Positions 62,503-64,000 of a DNA stretch of 64,000 nucleotides are shown here, in pieces (position 1 is the first letter of the stretch; each line of letters starts with the position of its first letter). The stretch spans positions 40,898 to 104,897 of the forward strand of contig NZ_JAGGPN010000009.1 of the NCBI RefSeq assembly GCF_018613795.1, written 5' to 3'. Both the position numbers and the translations under genes were made by a program. Source of the stretch: Arthrobacter sp. ISL-65. GTDB lineage: Bacteria > Actinomycetota > Actinomycetes > Actinomycetales > Micrococcaceae. The notes beneath the pieces were generated by a model. The model ran no database searches. It was given only the letters and a program-made list of their open reading frames with translations, and was not told where the DNA came from.

Positions 62503-63941
62503 CAGCCGCGCCTTCTGGCAAGGCCGACTTAAAACACCAGCGGGCGCTCCGCACGGTCACCATCATTTCCACCTTCGGCGGCCTGCTCTTCGGCTACGAC
62601 ACAGGCGTCATCAACGGTGCCCTGCCCTACATGCAGGAGGACCTGGGCCTGACCCCGCTGGCCGAGGGCATGGTGACGTCGTCACTGCTGTTCGGCGCCG
62701 CCTTCGGTGCCCTCTTCGGCGGGCGGCTGGCGGACCGGAACGGCCGCCGCAAGATGATCATGGTCCTTGCCGTCGTCTTCCTGATCGGCACGCTCTCCTG
62801 CACCCTGGCTCCGAGCACTGAGTTCATGGTGGCGGCCCGGTTCATCCTGGGCCTGGCCGTAGGCGGCGCGTCCGTGACGGTGCCGGTGTACCTCGCGGAG
62901 GTGTCGCCGTCGGCCCGGCGCGGGCGGATCGTGACGCAGAACGAGCTCATGATCGTCACCGGGCAACTGCTCGCCTTCATCTTCAACGCCTACCTCGGCA
63001 ACACCTTCGGCGAGGCCGGGGGCATCTGGCGCTGGATGCTGGTGATCGCCACGCTGCCGGCCATCGCCCTGTGGATCGGCATGGCCTTCATGCCCGAAAG
63101 CCCCCGCTGGCTAGCCTCCATGGGCAGCTTCGGCGAGGCGCTCGGCGTGCTCCAGCGCATCCGCTCCAAGGCCGAGGCCACGGCGGAGTTCGACGAGGTC
63201 AAGGCCATGGCCGTGGAGGACTACAAGTCCAAGATGGGCTCCTGGAAGGACCTGCAGGTTCCCTGGCTGCGGCGGATCTTCTTCGTCGGCGTCGGCCTTG
63301 CTGTGATCCAGCAGATCACCGGCGTGAACTCCATCATGTACTACGGCACGCAGATCCTGGCGGATGCCGGCTTCGGCCGCGAAGCGGCACTGAGCGCCAA
63401 CATCGCCAACGGTGTCGTCTCCGTGCTGGCCACCTTCGCGGGCATCTGGCTCCTCGGCAAGGTGGGGCGCCGCCGAATGCTCATCACCGGCCAGGTCGGA
63501 ACCACCTCGGCATTGCTGCTGATCGGCTTGTTCTCGCTGATCCTGCCCGAGGGCACCGGTCGCGGCTACGTGATCCTGGCGCTGACCGTCACGTTCCTCG
63601 CATTCCAGCAGGGGGCCATTTCACCGGTCACCTGGCTTATGCTCTCGGAGATCTTCCCGTTGAAGCTGCGCGGCCTGGGCATGGGCGCGTCGGCCTTCGT
63701 GCTTTGGACCGTGAACTTCATGATCGGCTTCGGCTTCCCCCAACTGCTCGCCGCCGTCGGCATCTCCAACACGTTCTTCGTGTTCGCCCTCCTGGGCGTC
63801 GGGGCGATTCTCTTTGCCGCGAAGTACATTCCCGAGACCAAGGACAAGAGCCTTGAGGACGTGGAACACTACTTCAAGCACCAGGCAGGCGTCTCCGCCG
63901 CAGCTGAAACCGCCGTCGGAGCGAACACCCCGGTCCACTAA
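62499..63941 (+). CDS. iolT: MFS sugar transporter, probable myo-inositol permease (IolT-like)
   Basis: A 480-residue proton symporter of the sugar-porter group, 12 helices. Motifs are GGLLFGYDTGVINGALPYM, RLADRNGRRK, PVYLAEVSPSARRGR, PESPRWL, QQITGVNSIMYYG, GRRRML and PETKDKSLED. It would import myo-inositol from the medium. It is translationally coupled to the IolH-like gene and closes the cluster. Other inositols or pentoses are possible substrates. Confidence 0.88.
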   Translation: MTAAPSGKADLKHQRALRTVTIISTFGGLLFGYDTGVINGALPYMQEDLGLTPLAEGMVTSSLLFGAAFGALFGGRLADRNGRRKMIMVLAVVFLIGTLSCTLAPSTEFMVAARFILGLAVGGASVTVPVYLAEVSPSARRGRIVTQNELMIVTGQLLAFIFNAYLGNTFGEAGGIWRWMLVIATLPAIALWIGMAFMPESPRWLASMGSFGEALGVLQRIRSKAEATAEFDEVKAMAVEDYKSKMGSWKDLQVPWLRRIFFVGVGLAVIQQITGVNSIMYYGTQILADAGFGREAALSANIANGVVSVLATFAGIWLLGKVGRRRMLITGQVGTTSALLLIGLFSLILPEGTGRGYVILALTVTFLAFQQGAISPVTWLMLSEIFPLKLRGLGMGASAFVLWTVNFMIGFGFPQLLAAVGISNTFFVFALLGVGAILFAAKYIPETKDKSLEDVEHYFKHQAGVSAAAETAVGANTPVH

Positions 63942-63982
63942 ACAGTCCGGGTCCAAAACCGTCCCGGACCATAACCGCTCCC

Positions 63983-64000
63983 GAGTTTTTGTACAGATAA
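63983..64000. repeat. Palindromic repeat, copy 3 (left arm only, cut by the window edge)
   Basis: GAGTTTTTGTACAGATAA is identical to 20919-20936. The right arm should lie just beyond the window. Again it sits right after a gene (iolT). Confidence 0.8.

Overview
The window is high-GC actinobacterial DNA, most consistent with Micrococcaceae (Arthrobacter/Pseudarthrobacter). The supporting evidence is a FemAB peptidoglycan-bridge transferase, an IdeR/DtxR regulator with an IdeR-type iron box, XPB helicase beside its helicase-associated partner, DUF3263, DUF3027 and DUF6457 proteins, WXG100, CIRCE-controlled GroEL, c-di-AMP riboswitches on cell-wall hydrolases, many GTG/TTG starts, and several likely leaderless promoters. 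It looks like an ordinary chromosomal segment. I see no phage, insertion sequence, plasmid or CRISPR array. These calls come from reading the sequence; no database search was run.

Layout. 0-9.4 kb: serine deaminase, TspO, a FemX-like transferase, ThrE exporter, an iron-regulated siderophore-interacting reductase, uracil-DNA glycosylase, DUF3263, a LytR_C protein, and a cold-shock gene overlapping an orphan solute-binding lipoprotein. 9.4-12.9 kb: groEL behind two tandem CIRCE operators, an RNase H-DUF4440 fusion, and an orphan WXG100 protein. 13-23.2 kb: a two-component system, XPB helicase and partner, a cold-shock-domain protein, DUF3027, serC and ideR. This gene set resembles the Rv0861c-Rv0884c region of M. 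tuberculosis. 23.2-26.4 kb: three secreted wall hydrolases, two of them behind ydaO-type c-di-AMP riboswitches. 26.5-30.5 kb: HNH nuclease, then mobA, DUF6457, moeA and fdhD (molybdenum cofactor and formate dehydrogenase maturation). 30.7-36.2 kb: GH38 alpha-mannosidase and a polar amino-acid (possibly cystine) ABC importer. 36.5-39.5 kb: a tandemly duplicated, translationally coupled two-gene cassette (HTH protein plus 7-TM protein) of unknown function. 39.6-53 kb: an ABC-F protein behind a leader hairpin, an ABC exporter, NUDIX, DUF6314, tRNA-Arg(CCT), membrane proteins, an inositol-monophosphatase-like enzyme, pcrA/uvrD, a lipoprotein, sucCD and an SRPBCC protein.

53.2-64 kb is a myo-inositol catabolic locus: a tautomerase sharing an operator-like motif with the cluster, iolC, a Cgl0159-type aldolase, iolD, iolA, iolE, iolG, an iolH-like isomerase and an iolT-like transporter. 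iolB is absent from the window. The proposed flow is uptake (IolT), oxidation (IolG), dehydration (IolE), ring opening (IolD), isomerisation (missing IolB), phosphorylation (IolC), aldol cleavage (Cgl0159-type) and oxidation to acetyl-CoA (IolA).

Several non-coding elements recur. A palindromic element with core GTMCAGATAAT occurs at 20.92 kb and 61.53 kb, with a truncated copy at the right edge; its arms co-vary. REP-like elements lie at 0.08 kb and 59.46 kb, and a perfect 24-bp hairpin at 53.15 kb.
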